DNA of 64,000 bases from Neoceratodus forsteri (GCA_016271365.2 CM028129.1:460178501-460242500), one strand, 5' to 3'. Positions 43,320 through 55,337 are shown, numbered from the stretch's first letter. Notes: generated by a model from the letters alone, not told the origin. Program-made: numbers and translations.

Positions 43320-43849
43320 TTTAGCTGAATAAGTATACTGCAGTGTGCTTTCTCTTCTGCAATGCTTTAATACAGTTTCTATGGTTGAGGTATAATTTAA
43401 CATGTATATTAAGATTTTAGTTCTCATAAAATGTATATTAAGGGGCTCAGCATGGTTAGAGAAGCTTTTGATCTCAACAGCGAAAGATTAGCACTGTAAT
43501 AGTAAATGTTGCTCAGTCTTTTTTAAAGTAGAGTAATGGGGAATTAAACCCAGCTGTTCCATATAGAGTACATGATATAGATAACACATAATTAATAGGA
43601 TTCCCCGCTCGTGGCAGACTGTGGCTTTTTTGATATTATTAGTGCAGAGGCACTAAAGTAAATTTGATTTGATACCCCTCCCCCCAGTGATGTACCAGAG
43701 TTTTTCGGGTATAAATGATCCTTTCTGTAATAATTTTATAACGTGTTACAATGCACTATATTGTAATATGAAATACTGTGAGATGTCTACTAATGATGCT
43801 TATGTTGTACTGTGTATAAGTAAAGCTATAAATAAAAGTTAAAAAAAAA
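43320..43849 (+). mobile_element. Retroposed non-coding sequence with poly(A) and TSD
   Basis: A 530-bp insert ends with AATAAA (43831-43836) and a 9-10 base A-run. It is flanked by GTCTTCTCTAA (43309-43319) and GTCTCCTCTAA (43850-43860), an 11-bp duplication with one mismatch. Removing it rejoins the CR1 minus frame (EARKLRGDMLQLYKVLKD). The body has no open frame of note and matches nothing else in the window. It may be a 5'-truncated L1-group 3' UTR, a SINE or a processed host RNA. Confidence 0.82.
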
Positions 43850-45054
43850 GTCTCCTCTAAGTTTTCTTGCTTCCAATGGAAAGAGATCCAGTTTTACCAC
43901 CCTTTGTTCATATGTCACCCCTCTTAAATTTGGAATTAATTGTTTTGCCCTGTGTTCCACCTTCTCCAGCAGTTCCCTGTCCCTCTACAAATATGGGTTC
44001 CAGAAGGGAGTTCCATTGTCCACATGAGGCCTTACATATTTCCTATACTAGGACATAACACACTGCTAGTTCCTAGTAATAAAGGATTTCCTTATGTAAC
44101 TGATTATTCTGTTTGCTGTTATCTTTATATTTCTACATTATTTTTTTCGGGACAGATTGCTTCTCATTAATACCTCCAAATGTCTCTCGGTCTCCACTTT
44201 TTTCAGCAGGTATTCCTGTATACAGTATTCCCTCCTTGGACTATTTTGTCCCAGATATAAAACTACACATTTATCTGCATTAAGCTTCATTTTATGAATT
44301 TTTTTCACATCATTCAATCTCCTTTAAATCTATTGTAAGTGATTCATATTTACTATCCGTCTCCACCTCACCACTAACCTGGTGTTATCAGCAATTTTTT
44401 AAACCCAGATATTAATGTTAGTATGTATGTCACCAATGTACAGAGAGAAAAATGTGGGTCCAAAGATGAACCTCTAAGGCACCCCACAAGAGACCTCCCC
44501 TATATCTGAAAGTGGATTTTTTGCTCTAACCTGCTGAGGTCTGTTAATATAACCATTTATTCACCCAGGTTACTATTTTCCAATCTATCCCCATATGTTC
44601 CATCTTCCTTATCAATTCAGTAATACTTGGCATGGAACTTGATTGAAAATGAGCATTGCTCAATTGAATGTATCCATTATTCTTATGATTAAAAAATGAT
44701 TTACTACTACTTACATAATGAGGTACCTTATCAAATGCCTTAGTAAAATCAAGAAAATCTATGTCCACTGGGATACTTCTGTCGAGACTGCTATTGACCT
44801 TTTCACAAACAGCAATTAGATTTGTTATGCGTGATCTGCTGGACATAAAATCATACTGTGTACAGCCCATCAGCTCATTTTCCCTAATTTCCTTTATTGA
44901 TTTCCCCTTTTCAAGTGCCTTACACAGAATAGCTGTTAAGTTGACGGGTCTATAATTTTTCTTCATGTTCTTTTTTCTCCTTTTTTGATACTTGGGACAA
45001 CAATAGTGCACCTCCAGTCTTCAGGAACCTCTCCTTTATAATAAGATATATTGC

Positions 45055-45430
45055 ATAGCCTAGTTTATTTATTTATTTATTAGAATTTTGTTAACCAGGT
45101 AAATCTCACTGAGACAATGGAGTCCCTTTTTTCATGGGCCACCCGGGTTAGTTACATGCCATAGTAACTCACAGTGATAGTACATTGCATAGCCATTAAA
45201 GTACTGAAAGTTATACAATTGGTAAGGACAAGAACAAGAGACAAAATTACTCAGCAGGTAAGGACATTTATTGGTCCTATGATACAATTGTGTGTTTCCT
45301 TCAGTAATTTAGGGTGTAATCCATCAAGGCAATGGAACCTGATGGCATACATCCCAGGGTACTAAAGGAGCTAAGGGCGGAACTAACAGATCCATTATCA
45401 GAACTGTTTAGTGAGTCTCTGAGCAGATAT
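45055..45430. mobile_element. L2-type 3' stub (minus) next to a CR1 fragment (+)
   Basis: TTTATTTATTTATTTATTAG at 45062 is a reversed LINE tail, followed by GTTAACCAGGTAAATCTCAC as in the L2-type/SINE tail family. At 45331-45425 a plus-strand CR1 linker fragment reads AMEPDGIHPRVLKELRAEL, opposite to the surrounding minus-strand CR1. The two pieces form an inserted or rearranged block; its boundaries are approximate. Confidence 0.6.
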
Positions 45431-46000
45431 GTCCATATTATTTATGTTTATCTCCTTTTCGGTTTGTACTGTTGTTTTACTTTTTTTTGCTAACTACAGA
45501 GCAGAATAAATCATTTATGTTATTTGCCATCCTCTGAGCAGCTGTTATCAAATCTTTCTTACACATTATTGGTCCTACAGTCCTATCTGATCCTTTGCTG
45601 TTGTTTACATACTGTATGCAACAAAGTGTTGTTGTTGTCTCTAGTGTGCTGTCCTAAATTCAAATTTCTTTCTTTCCCTACATATTTTTTTTAGCTGTAA
45701 ATTGTGTTTAAGTCTACTGTCCTTACTGGGCAGAGTCATTGATTTGGCATATGCTTTTTCCTTTTCCCTAATCTGTTTTCGTACCCTGTTAGATAGCCAT
45801 AGAGGACTTTTCCCTCTTCAGTTGTAGATCTGCTTAACTGGAACATACTTACTTTCCACCTCTAATAATTTACTTTTGAGTGTTAACTGATTTTCATTCT
45901 AAGTCATTGTCACATTCCCATTTTTGCAGGCTAGCTCTAATTTTCTTCCTGTCTGCCTTAAAGCAGCAGTGCAATGAAAATATAGACTAAAATTAGACCC

Positions 46001-46320
46001 CACCTTTTTTTCTTTCTAATCGATGACAGATGTCTTCCAGTTTATTTTGGTGGTAACATTTTCAGTTTCTGTCATCATTTAGGAATTTTATGAAAGTTTT
46101 AAAATAATTATTTCTCAAGAAAAAAAGATGACTGCCTCATTTTTAAATAGAAATAATATTGAGAACTTGAGGAGGGTAAGAATCCAGACAAAAATGAAGA
46201 TAAACAGTACACAGCATAGGAAGCATCTAGAAAAACCAAATCAACAGTTCTGCCAATGTTTTTGATAACCATTGCAGAAAATTAGCTTTTTGGAAGAACT
46301 TTTTTCATTGTACTGCTGCT
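46001..46320. other. No recognised feature
   Basis: AT-rich sequence between two CR1 copies. Possibly remote CR1 sequence, but no motif is visible. Confidence 0.35.
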
Positions 46321-46433
46321 TAACATAGAAACATAGAAGCTGACGGCAGATAAGGACTGCAAGGCCGTCCAATCTGCCCATTTTCTTTTCTACCTTATAG
46401 ATAAGTGCCAATGGCCTTTGCTCTGTCAATGGC

Positions 46434-47764
46434 CTATCTATTCATACTCGTCTGTATTGCTCCCTTATGCATAGCCCATGCCTGTTTGAAGCCCTGCACT
46501 GTATTCATATCCACCACTTCCTGAGGTAGGCCATTCCATGCATCCACCACCATTTCTGTGAAACAGAACTTCCTCATATTACCCCTTAATCGGTCTCCCT
46601 CTAATCTCATGCTGTGTCCTCTTGTCCTGCTATTTTTCTTACATTGAAACATGTTAGTCTCTTTCACCTTGTTAATGCCCTTAAGGTGTTTGAATGTTTC
46701 AATCATATCACCTCTCTCCCTCCTTTGCTCTAGGGTATACATATTGAGCTCAGTTAATCTGTCCTCATATATTTTCTGATGCAGTCCCTGCACCATTTTG
46801 GTTGCCCTTCTCTGGACTGCCTCAATTTGGTTAATGTCGTTGTGAAGATGTGGCCTCCAGTACTGCATGCAGTACTCCAGATGGGGCTTAACCAGTGTCT
46901 TGTAAAGAGGGGTTATTACCTTCCTCTTCCAACTTGTGATACCCCTACTAATACACCCCAACTTCCCACTAGCCTTACCTACTGCTTTAGTGGTCTGCTT
47001 GGATGATTTCAGGTCATCGGTGATGATGACGCCCAAGTCTCTTTCTTCCCTTGTGACTGCCAGCAACTCCCCTCCCAGCCTATAGGTGGCTTCAGGGATT
47101 CTCTTCCTTATGTGCATGATCTTGCACTTCTTTGCATTAAACCCCAGTTGCCACTCTTCTGACCATTTTGCTAGTTTATCCAGATCTCTTCTCATTCTGC
47201 CCACCCAGTCTGGATCATCTACTCTGTTGCAGATCTTGGTGTCATCTGCAAACAGACAAACCTTACCCTGCAGTCCATCTGCAATGTCACTGATGAAGAT
47301 ATTGAAGAGGACTGGCCCCAGGACTGATCCCTGAGGTACCCCACTTGTGACTTGCATCTCTTCTGACTGTATACCGTTTACCACCACTCTGTTTTCTGCC
47401 CATCAACCAGTTTGCCACCCAGTTGACCAGCGTGACCCACCCTGAGCCTACCCAGCTTATTAATCAATCTTCTATGTGGAACAGTAAAAAAAGCTTTGCT
47501 GAAGTCAAGGTAGGTGACATCAACTGCTCCCCCTTGATCCACCACTCTGGTTACCCAGTCAAAGAAATCTTTGAGATTAGTTTGACAGGACCTTCCTTTT
47601 GTAAACCCATGTTGTCTTGGATCCTGTGCTCCTATGGATCCCAGGTGTTGCACTATCCTTTCCTTAAGGAATGTCTCTATAATCTTGCCCACTACTGAGG
47701 TAAGACTGACTGGTCTGTAGTTCTCTGCCTCCTCCCTGCTACCACTCTTGTGATGCAGGATCAC
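46434..47764 (-). pseudogene. CR1 ORF2 reverse transcriptase, one frameshift
   Basis: Two long minus frames overlap at 47378-47387. 47764-47378 holds YRPVSLTSVVGKIIE, the QHGFTKGRSCQTNL block and [19 protein letters not shown]. 47387-46434 (317 codons, the longest open frame in the window) starts MVVNGIQS, with [14 protein letters not shown] (residues 16-29) and the active site CLFADDTK (residues 44-51, both Asp intact). The C-terminal region ends near 46434 with CFTEMVVDAWNGLPQEVVD. A single frameshift near 47380 seems to separate the two. The endonuclease part upstream carries its own stops. Confidence 0.9.
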
Positions 47765-48289
47765 ATGATCCCTTCTCCAGTCTTCTGGGGCCTCTCCTGT
47801 GCTCAGAGACTAACTAAACAGGTCTGATAATAGCCCTGCTAGTTCCACCCTTAGCTCCTTTAGTACCCTGGTATGTATGCCATCAGGTTCCATTGCCATG
47901 TCCACCCTGAGCTTATCGAGCTCTTGTAGGACCCTTTCTTTTGTGAAGGGACTAATGCACACCTCCCTCCGCCCTGTGTCCATGGTGCTGAGCTGTGGGC
48001 CCTACCCTACCTTCTCTTCAGTAAATACTGAACAGAAGTATCTATTTAGGATAGATGCTTTTACATGGTCCTCCTCCTCACACACACCCTTATCCCCTTT
48101 GATCTCAGTCAGCAACACCCCCTCTGGACTTTCTCCTTTCACTGATGTATCTATAGAAAGTCTTGCCACCTTCTTTTACTGTTCATGCTGCTGTTTCCTC
48201 AGTTTGGGCCTTTGCCTGCCTTACTACCTTCCCTGCTTCCCTTAGGGAAGTTTGGGTATGCCTCCCTATCTTCATCCTGCTGTGTTCCC

Positions 48290-49250
48290 TTATATTTCCT
48301 GAAGACCAGCCTTTTGTCTTTGACCTTTTCTGCTACTGTGTTTGAGAACCAAAGTGGTTTCCGTCTTCTTTTGCACATACTTTTCTCACTAACACATGGG
48401 ATGTTGCTTCAAATATTGCATCTTTAATGCTTGCCCACTTTGCCTGTACCCCCAAAGTCAGTTCCTCTGAAGTCCCATATTTATGCTTTAAAATCATTTT
48501 CCATAACTGTTGTTCCTTCTGCTCTCACCATATTTGTCTGTGTTAAATCTTATTCTATTATGATAATTTGTGCTTAGGTTATCTCCTATCACTAAACTAT
48601 TTATTGCACACAGTAAGCTGGTTAAAATAAGGTCTAGAATATTACCTTCTCTTGTTGGTTCTATTGCTTTCTGCTCAAGGACCTCAACTAACAGTGTCTC
48701 TAAAAAGTATTTTTCATACTGTGACCTTCCACTTAGATTACTCCAGTTAATGCCTGGTAGATTACAATATCCCATAACAGTTAGATTTCCCATCTCAGCT
48801 ACCTATGTAATCTCCTGCATTAATTCCTGATTATAGTTATCACTGCTAGGTGGTCATAACAGATTCCTACTGCTATTTTTTGTCCCTATCAGTTATCAGC
48901 TGTACCCAGATACTTTCCAGCTCTGAATCATCTTTGTTTATACCACTTAATTCCAAACAATCTACTCCCTCCTTAAGGTATACACATACTCTTCCCCCAT
49001 CTGTCTTTTCTATTTCTATTTAACAGAGTATAACCTCATATGTGCTTGTTTCAATCATTTTTACTGCCTCACCATGTTTCAGTAATTGTAACTACTGTTT
49101 ATCTTTTGCATTTTTTGGACAATATTATTTCACGTTCTGATTTTTTTTATTACATTTAAACTGCGTGCACTGGCTAGATAGAAACTTGTTCCTGCCACTT
49201 TCTTGTTTAATCCACCTTTTTAATTTTTCTTTTTATTATATTACTTTGAA
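48290..49250 (-). pseudogene. CR1 ORF2 endonuclease and linker (broken)
   Basis: The minus frame 48793-48494 contains NLPGINWSNLSGRSQYEKYF and GNILDLILTS, the second half of an AP endonuclease. It lacks the catalytic-type GDFN because the first residues read GYCN. The linker continues without a gap into RRKPLWFSNTVAEKVKDK near 48300-48370. The first half of the endonuclease, towards 49250, is only weakly readable. Confidence 0.7.
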
Positions 49251-49268
49251 CCCGGGCTCCCATTATTC

Positions 49269-49550
49269 CTAGTTTAAAGTACTTGTACTCAGCATTTCAA
49301 TTTGTTTCCCCAGTTCTACACTACCATGCTTATCTAAATGCAAGCCATCCCAACAATAATGATGGTTTTGGTTTTCAAATCTCTCCCAGCTTGTGATACA
49401 TATATAACCTTTGCTTATGGTCCATTTCCTGAGCCATTCATTTATGATCTTGGTCTGTCTACATCTCCATTTGTTTTCCCTGTGCATTGAAAGTATTTCA
49501 GACAGCACAATTTCGAAGCTGCTCTTCTCTAGTTTCTCACAGAGCTTCAT
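49269..49550 (-). pseudogene. CR1 ORF1 C-terminal esterase-like region
   Basis: The minus frame reads KSSFEIVLSEILSM, NEWLRKWTISKGYICITSWE and WDGLHLDKHGSVELGKQI. The D-x-L-H motif near the end is the Asp-x-x-His-like block of SGNH-type esterase domains in CR1/L2 ORF1 proteins. The first part of this domain is at 55338-55558, beyond the inserted elements. Confidence 0.75.
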
Positions 49551-49728
49551 ATATTTATTTTTATTTATTTATATAAGTTTAGGAATTACAACCCTTTGAG
49601 TCAGGGACTCATTTGTAAAAGCTCTGCGTCATACATTGAATGAGGACAATACAGAGTTATATAAGGTACAGAGACTAAGAACAGAGACAAAAAATGGGAT
49701 AATACATAAAGAGAAACTATATTCATTT
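49551..49728 (-). mobile_element. L2-type LINE 3' stub (minus)
   Basis: A TTTATTTTTATTTATTTATA tail (reverse orientation) precedes GGAATTACAACCCTTTGAGT and GTAAAAGCTCTGCGTCATAC, which match the L2-type 3' ends at 38570 and 20480. It is 5'-truncated just before the LTR element. Confidence 0.7.
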
Positions 49729-50664
49729 TTTATGTAACCTCTCTTGTCATCTCTTTTGTAGTGGTCCCTGTGTTATGGTGTGGGGGGGGGGGAGCACAGA
49801 CCTGAATTCTTCCTGGCATTTTCCACATTAAAGGAAGAAAATAAGGAGGCCTTAACTGGCAGTTGTTTTCAAATGCAAGTCCTTCCCTTACACTTGAGAC
49901 AGATTTCAGAGATGGCATCCGCTGATCCTGAAAATAGGGAGGAGGGCAGGAACTTTACTCAAAAGGCAAGAATAAAAATTTGTGCAGAGGCATCAGTTCA
50001 TTGACCACACAACATGTGCAGAATCACTCAAAACATAAAATCCTTTATTTTGGACATGAAATGATTGTGTCCAAAGGGTAAATCAAATGGAGCAGCTCCA
50101 TGGGGTGAGAGAATAGACATGAGCACAACGGCTTTCAGAGTTCACAGGAAATGGCCACAACTACCAAGATTTAACACGGCCTAAAGAACAGACCAATCTG
50201 GCTCCACACTAAACTTCCCTTGGGCAGAGATTTTACTTATTTCTAACCTGTTTTCCATATGATGTACACTTTTTCCTTCACTTGGGAGTGCCTAATTGTT
50301 CCCTGCCACCAGGGTCTAAGATGGACCCCAGGCAAAGCAGCCTAAATGCCTCCATGGCTGCTCCCAAATCAGTTAACCAAACACCCCAATTGAGCAATAA
50401 ACAGTGCAGAAGCACTCCTCTTGCCCTGAGAACCAACCCAGGACTGTATACAGAGCCCGGATTGAGGGCTCCCTCCTGCACAGATACTGGTTCCCAGAGC
50501 CACGTCCTTTACAGATCTGATGGGCCTGCCCCAGACACGGGCACAGCAGGCCCCAAGGTGAATCCCAGGATATGGATCCCCATCCTTGCCTTACTTTCCC
50601 GACAGTGTGCCACATGGGAAAAGCTCACCAGACCTGCCACCTCTGGTAGACCCTGCTGTGGTCC

Positions 50665-51209
50665 AGTATCCAGTGAATATAGCAAACCAAAATGGGCACC
50701 CCATCAAAACGGCAACTTATATTGGGCAATATACTTATGGGCTACCCTGCAAGAGTAATGAACCTACACGATGGTAAGAGTAGGGAACAGCGACTGGAAT
50801 GGGGGAATAGTGAGGGAAAGGGGAGGGACAGAGAAGGGGTTTTTAGGAGACTGGTGTGCCTGCTGCTGCTGAGCTAGCTGTGTGATGTGGTGGTGAGGGT
50901 GGCTAGCTGTAGCAGAGCAAGTACTGGGTCCAGGGCTGGAGACTGGCACAAAACATTTTGCTGCTGCCTGCGGCTGCCAACTTTATTTTTACTATGGCAA
51001 CCAGAGTATTGCCCCCTCCTCAATAGGCATCCCCCCCGTAGTTATTAATCTAAATTCAGAGGGTGCAGGGGGCAAAGCAAAAATACTTTTTAGGTTGCCA
51101 GATGTTGGGTTGCTGTGATGTATATATTGCTGATTTGCTTTTCTGCGATATACACTCACCATAATAGCGATCGTTATTTTGTGATCGCTATTATGACATG
51201 GAACCCGGC
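50665..51209. mobile_element. 545-bp insertion in one LTR, flanked by GGTCC
   Basis: Present in the left LTR and missing at the matching point of the right LTR (near 54890). A 5-bp repeat GGTCC (50660-50664, 51210-51214) flanks it. Near its right end it contains a perfect hairpin with 12-bp arms (51161-51172 and 51183-51194, ATAATAGCGATC). No coding capacity or terminal repeats are evident, so its class is unknown. Confidence 0.7.
51161..51194. repeat. Perfect 12-bp stem hairpin
   Basis: ATAATAGCGATC, a 10-base loop and GATCGCTATTAT. It is 15 bases from the right edge of the 545-bp insert, which recalls the position of Helitron end hairpins. The usual CTRR end is not seen. Confidence 0.8.
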
Positions 51210-51653
51210 GGTCCTGCCACCACTGCAACAGTCCCACTGCCTGAAAACCTCATCCAATTGCTGGTTACTGGGACTGCCTTACCTTCAGAAGGTTCCAGCT
51301 TCTCCTTCATTCCTCCTACAGCAGCAGATGGAAAACACCCCAACCTCCACGACTTCCAAGCTCCTAACAGCACTCACTCGGAGACCTCCCTACATTGCAC
51401 TGATGCTGCCAGATAAATTCTTTTGGGCCAGAGGGTAATACCCCCCCGGCCACCTTGTCCTACTCAATACTACCATCTCCCCATCTCTTTCCCTCCCACC
51501 CTAGGGAAAAACCCAGAACTGAAATACTAATGAACCCTTACCCCATTGGCAGCAAGGGGGAAATGCCACCTAGCAGACTAAGACAAAGGGGCCCTACCAC
51601 AAGGGGAAGGCCTAACCTGCCAGGGTAGTAAGCCCACCTCACAGGGGGTTACA

Positions 51654-51668
51654 CTCTCCCCTCCCTTA
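51654..51668 (-). other. Polypurine tract of the ERV-like element
   Basis: On the minus strand AAGGGAGGGGAGAG ends directly at the start of the 3' LTR, the expected priming site for plus-strand DNA. This fixes the orientation of the element. Confidence 0.8.
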
Positions 51669-52007
51669 AAAAATCATTTTCTCCTGGAAATGGAGCTGAA
51701 GGGCACCTCCATAAAACCTCCAAGGACAGAGCGGGTACATGCACTCCCCACCTAGCCCAGATCTCTCTTAGGGATGCCTAACCCCCACCCCACTAATTAA
51801 CTGCCTACTGGCCAGTAGAGCAAGTTTGGTCTAGAAAAATAACAAATCACTTGAAAATTTTAATTTTTCTATTCAAGAATAACAATTTCAGAAACTTTTA
51901 AAAAGTAAGCTGTTTCTATTCTAGCCAGGCTGTCTCTGTCACCTTATTAGCCAACAACTGGAAACATTTAAACATGCAGATTAAATCTGTATTTTACCTT
52001 CTAAGCT

Positions 52008-52053
<46 letters not shown>

Positions 52054-53935
52054 GCACCAATCTCACAACCATTCACTCACCACTCATACAGAGTAGTGGT
52101 TGTATAAGTTGAAATTATTTTTCTTGTTTACTTCAATGGGACTAATAATAATCTTTTTTTTCCATTTTAAAACATGAAACTTTAAAGACTTTGGGGGGAT
52201 AGCCACAGTCCTGGATCTTCAATGGTGAAGCCTGCACTTTTCCTGGGCACAATGCTTTAGATCTGAGAATCTTATGACCTGTCTTTCGTTTAACCTCCCA
52301 ACAGAACCGGACAGTTGGGGTAAATTACTTTAGAAACACACAGTCATTCTTCCCTTTAAACAGAGGGTCCACCACCACAGGGGAAATAATAGTCAGGATC
52401 TGGTTTGTTGTTTCTTCTCCAAAGGAATCCATGAAATGACATAATATTTCATGCTGCAACCTGCTAGATCCTGCACCATAGCAAAGTGCTTAAAGAGGGT
52501 CAGCTCAGTCCAGGGCATGGAGAAGCACAGAGAATGGGCCTTCTGAATAAGCACCTGACCAGATTTCTGAGGAGCTCCTGGTCACTGTTGTAATTTCTGG
52601 AGCATAGCCCTAAAACCAATCTGCCTTTTCTCCTCATTATGTCCCAGAGTCTTTCTGGTATGTAGGGATACTCCATGGTGGGGTACTCAACATGGATATG
52701 CCTCCTCACCCACCTCCCAGCCTATGAGCACTCTGGCAGATCTCTCACACTAGTGCACTGAGCAGCCCCCCGGCTCCAACCACACCTGGGTCTGGTAAAT
52801 GATATTCAAAGGGTTACTCCTCAATAGGTCATCCATCCTCTCTCTTAAGGCCTTGCTCTACACCACCGGGCATGGGCTGGTACCAGGCAGTGTGATGGCA
52901 GACTATTGATAAGGCCATGGGATGGTTCTCTGGATCTCATGACCAGCAAACTGTTACCTCTGAAGTTGTCCTCCCTGGGGCAATGGAGCAGTTTCTCTTC
53001 AAGCTAATTCATCTTTGACTTCTTCTTTTACTGCTGGCTGCAGTGTACTGGAAAGAGGAGCCTCAGCTTTAACAGTACCATTGAATCTGCTGTCACCAGG
53101 CAGGAAATCCATGGGCAACCTCCTGGGACCTGTGGGTCCCCAGCTGAAATCTGCAGTCCCCTGCCTCTACTTCAGCCATGGGGATAGTCAATGGCCAGTG
53201 GGTTGGAGCTGGGAAGATGGCTATGCTCCACCCTTGCCTCTCTCTCTCTCAGAACTCCTCGACAACTTCTACCTTTATATCTGCGGTCTCCTGCTGTAAT
53301 TTCTCAGTTGGCATTTCAGATTTCGCCTTTACTCCCATATCCAGGCTCCTCTGGGAGATTTAGGAGGCTGTGCCCACCGATGCGCTTATGGCATTTGGTC
53401 AGGGGTAATCAAATGGTGTGCCTTCAAACAGTCCCCCCACCATGGCACTCAAGCAAATTGAACAAAGCAGCAGCTTTACTACCCCCTCTCCACTATAACT
53501 GCACTGGACACATCTTTCCACAGCCTTCCCCTTCCCTGCAGAATTCCATAGCCACACCTGCAGGATGGCTGGGACAGTTGCATGGGGCTCCTCCTCAGAT
53601 GAAATCCCTACTTTCATCTCCATTTTCCTTTTAACACCTCTTCCAAGTGTGTCACTCTCTTTTTACCACATACAACAAAATGGTGCCTCCACTCCACTCC
53701 CTTGCAGCTTGCCTCACAGAATGAACCAATCACAGTAGTTGTTTTGCCTCACCTGATCCATCCTTAGATGCAGGAGGCACCAGAGTGATACCTTACAGGG
53801 AAGTTTGCCGCCATGTCACAACAGCCCACCAAACTGCACCATCATAAAGCAGGCCTCACTGCCACAGTTGGACCCTTCAGCTCCATCTCCTCCACAGTCA
53901 GTGGGGCCACAAACTGTTCAAACACAAAATGTGAT
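51669..53935 (-). other. Non-coding interior of the ERV-like element
   Basis: No retroviral protein motif is recognisable in any frame. The longest frames (for example 53191-53634 on the plus strand) have no known domain. A pure (CA)20 microsatellite is at 52011-52050. The length and lack of genes resemble large non-autonomous LTR derivatives. Confidence 0.6.
52011..52050. repeat. (CA)20 microsatellite
   Basis: Forty bases of uninterrupted CA repeats. Confidence 0.98.
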
Positions 53936-53954
53936 ATTCCGGACAAGTCCCACA
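53936..53954 (-). other. Candidate primer binding site, tRNA-Pro type
   Basis: Minus strand TGTGGGACTTGTCCGGAAT, two bases after the 5' LTR. It resembles the tRNA-Pro primer site TGGGGGCTCGTCCGGGAT used by many gammaretrovirus-like elements, allowing one indel and about four substitutions. Confidence 0.5.
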
Positions 53955-53956
53955 TC

Positions 53957-55337
53957 TGTAATCCCCATTGTCCTCATCTCTTGTCTTGGGGTCCCGATGT
54001 TACAGCAAGGGGGACACAGACTTGAAACCTTCCTGGCATTTTCATTAAGTGAAGAAATTAAGACCTTACCTGGCAGTTGTTTTCAAATGCAAGGCCTTCC
54101 CTTACCCCTGAGGCAGATTTCAGAGAGGGCAGCATCCCGCTAATTCTGAAAAATGGGGAGGTGGGGCTGGAACATTACTGAAAAGGCAAGAATAAAAATT
54201 TGTGTAGAGGCATTAGTTCATTGACCACACAATATGAGCAGAATCACTCAGAAACATTAAATCCTTTATTTTGGACATGAAATGATTGCATCCAAAAGAG
54301 TAAATTAAATGGAGCAGCTTCATGGGACTGAGAAAATAGGCATGAGCACAATGGCTTTCAGAGAACACAAGAAATGGCCACAGCTACCAAGATTTAACAC
54401 GGCCTGAAGAATAGACCAGTCTGGCTCCACACTAAACTTCCCTTGGGCAGAGATTTTGCTTACCTTTTAACCTGTTTTTTACATGATGTATACTTTTTCC
54501 TTCACTTGGGGAAGTGCCTTACTCCTCCCTGCCAGCCAGCCTAAGACAGACCCTGGGGCGATACAGTCTAAATGCCTCCATGGCTACTCCCACACCAGTT
54601 AACCAAACACCCCAGTTGAGCCATCAATGATGCAGAAGCACTTCTTCTGCCCACGTAGCCAACCCAGGGCTGTACTCAAAGCCTGAAATGACAGCTCCCT
54701 CCTTTCCCAGATACTGGTTCTTGGAGCCACGTCCCTTACGTGTTTGATGGGTCTGCCCCAGACACGTGCATGGCAGGCCCCAGGGTGAATCCCAGAACAT
54801 GACTCCTCTTCCTTGCCTTACCTTCCTGACAGTGTGCCACATGGGAAAAGCCCACTGGACCTGCCACCTCCAGTAGACCCTGCTGCAGTCCTGCCACCAC
54901 CACAACAGCCCCACTGCCAGAAAACCTCATTCAGTTTCTGGTTACTGGGATAACTTTACCTTCAGAAGGTTCCAACTTCTCCTTCTCCTTCACTCCTCCT
55001 ACAACAACAGGTGGAAAACACCCAGGATCTATGGCCACAAAGCTCCAAACAGCCCTACCTTGGTGACCTCCCTGCATCACACTGATGCTGCCAGCTGAAC
55101 TCTTTTGGGTGGAGGGTAATACCCCCCCAGTCACCTTGCCCTATTTAATATCACCATCTCTCCATCTCTCTCCCTCCCTGGGGAAAAACCCAGGGCTTAA
55201 ATACTAATGAACCCTCCACCCCAGTGGCAGCAAGAGGGAAACTCCACCTAGTAGACTAAGACAGAGGGGTCCTACCAGAAGAGGAGGACCTAACCTAAGT
55301 CAGTGTAGTAAGCCCACCCCATGAAAGAGGGTTTACA
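53957..55337 (-). repeat. 5' LTR of the ERV-like element
   Basis: A 1381-bp copy without the 545-bp insert, otherwise co-linear with 49733-51653. It ends GGTTTACA on the plus strand, next to TTTA. Confidence 0.85.

Larger units (their letters stand above)
42780..46000 (-). mobile_element. CR1-type LINE (minus), several insertions
   Basis: Read leftwards: endonuclease-RT linker (about 45990-45430), RT start (45011-44544), the GVPQG-type block (minus strand of 44481-44500), the region before the C-terminus (44060-43861) and the C-terminus (43308-42800). It is interrupted by a poly(A) retroposed sequence (43320-43849) and an inserted block at about 45055-45430. Its 5' part is not present beyond about 46000. 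The RT frame 45011-44544 contains VDIDFLDFTKAFDKVPHYV and DWKIVTWVNKWL. Many breaks make it inactive. Confidence 0.75.
49733..51653 (-). repeat. 3' LTR of the ERV-like element
   Basis: Homologous to 53957-55337. It carries TTTATT at 50044-50049 (AATAAA on the minus strand), conserved at 54265-54270. A 545-bp insert (50665-51209) that is absent from the other LTR makes it longer. A G-run (49781-49792) is also specific to this copy. Confidence 0.85.
49733..55337 (-). mobile_element. Non-autonomous ERV-like LTR element (minus)
   Basis: Two LTRs (49733-51653 and 53957-55337) with TGTAAxC...TTACA ends enclose 2.3 kb of non-coding sequence. On the minus strand a strong polypurine tract lies beside the left LTR. 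The base run beside the right LTR (53936-53954) matches a tRNA-Pro-type primer site with few differences. A 4-bp direct repeat TTTA (49729-49732, 55338-55341) is the likely target duplication. tRNA-Pro priming and 4-bp duplications are usual in class I ERVs. No gag, pol or env frame is recognisable inside, so it would depend on another element. It lies inside CR1 ORF1. Confidence 0.78.

Noticed and set aside
53191..53634. 147-codon plus frame inside the ERV-like element as a retroviral gene
   Set aside because: It is on the strand opposite to the element and shows no retroviral motif.
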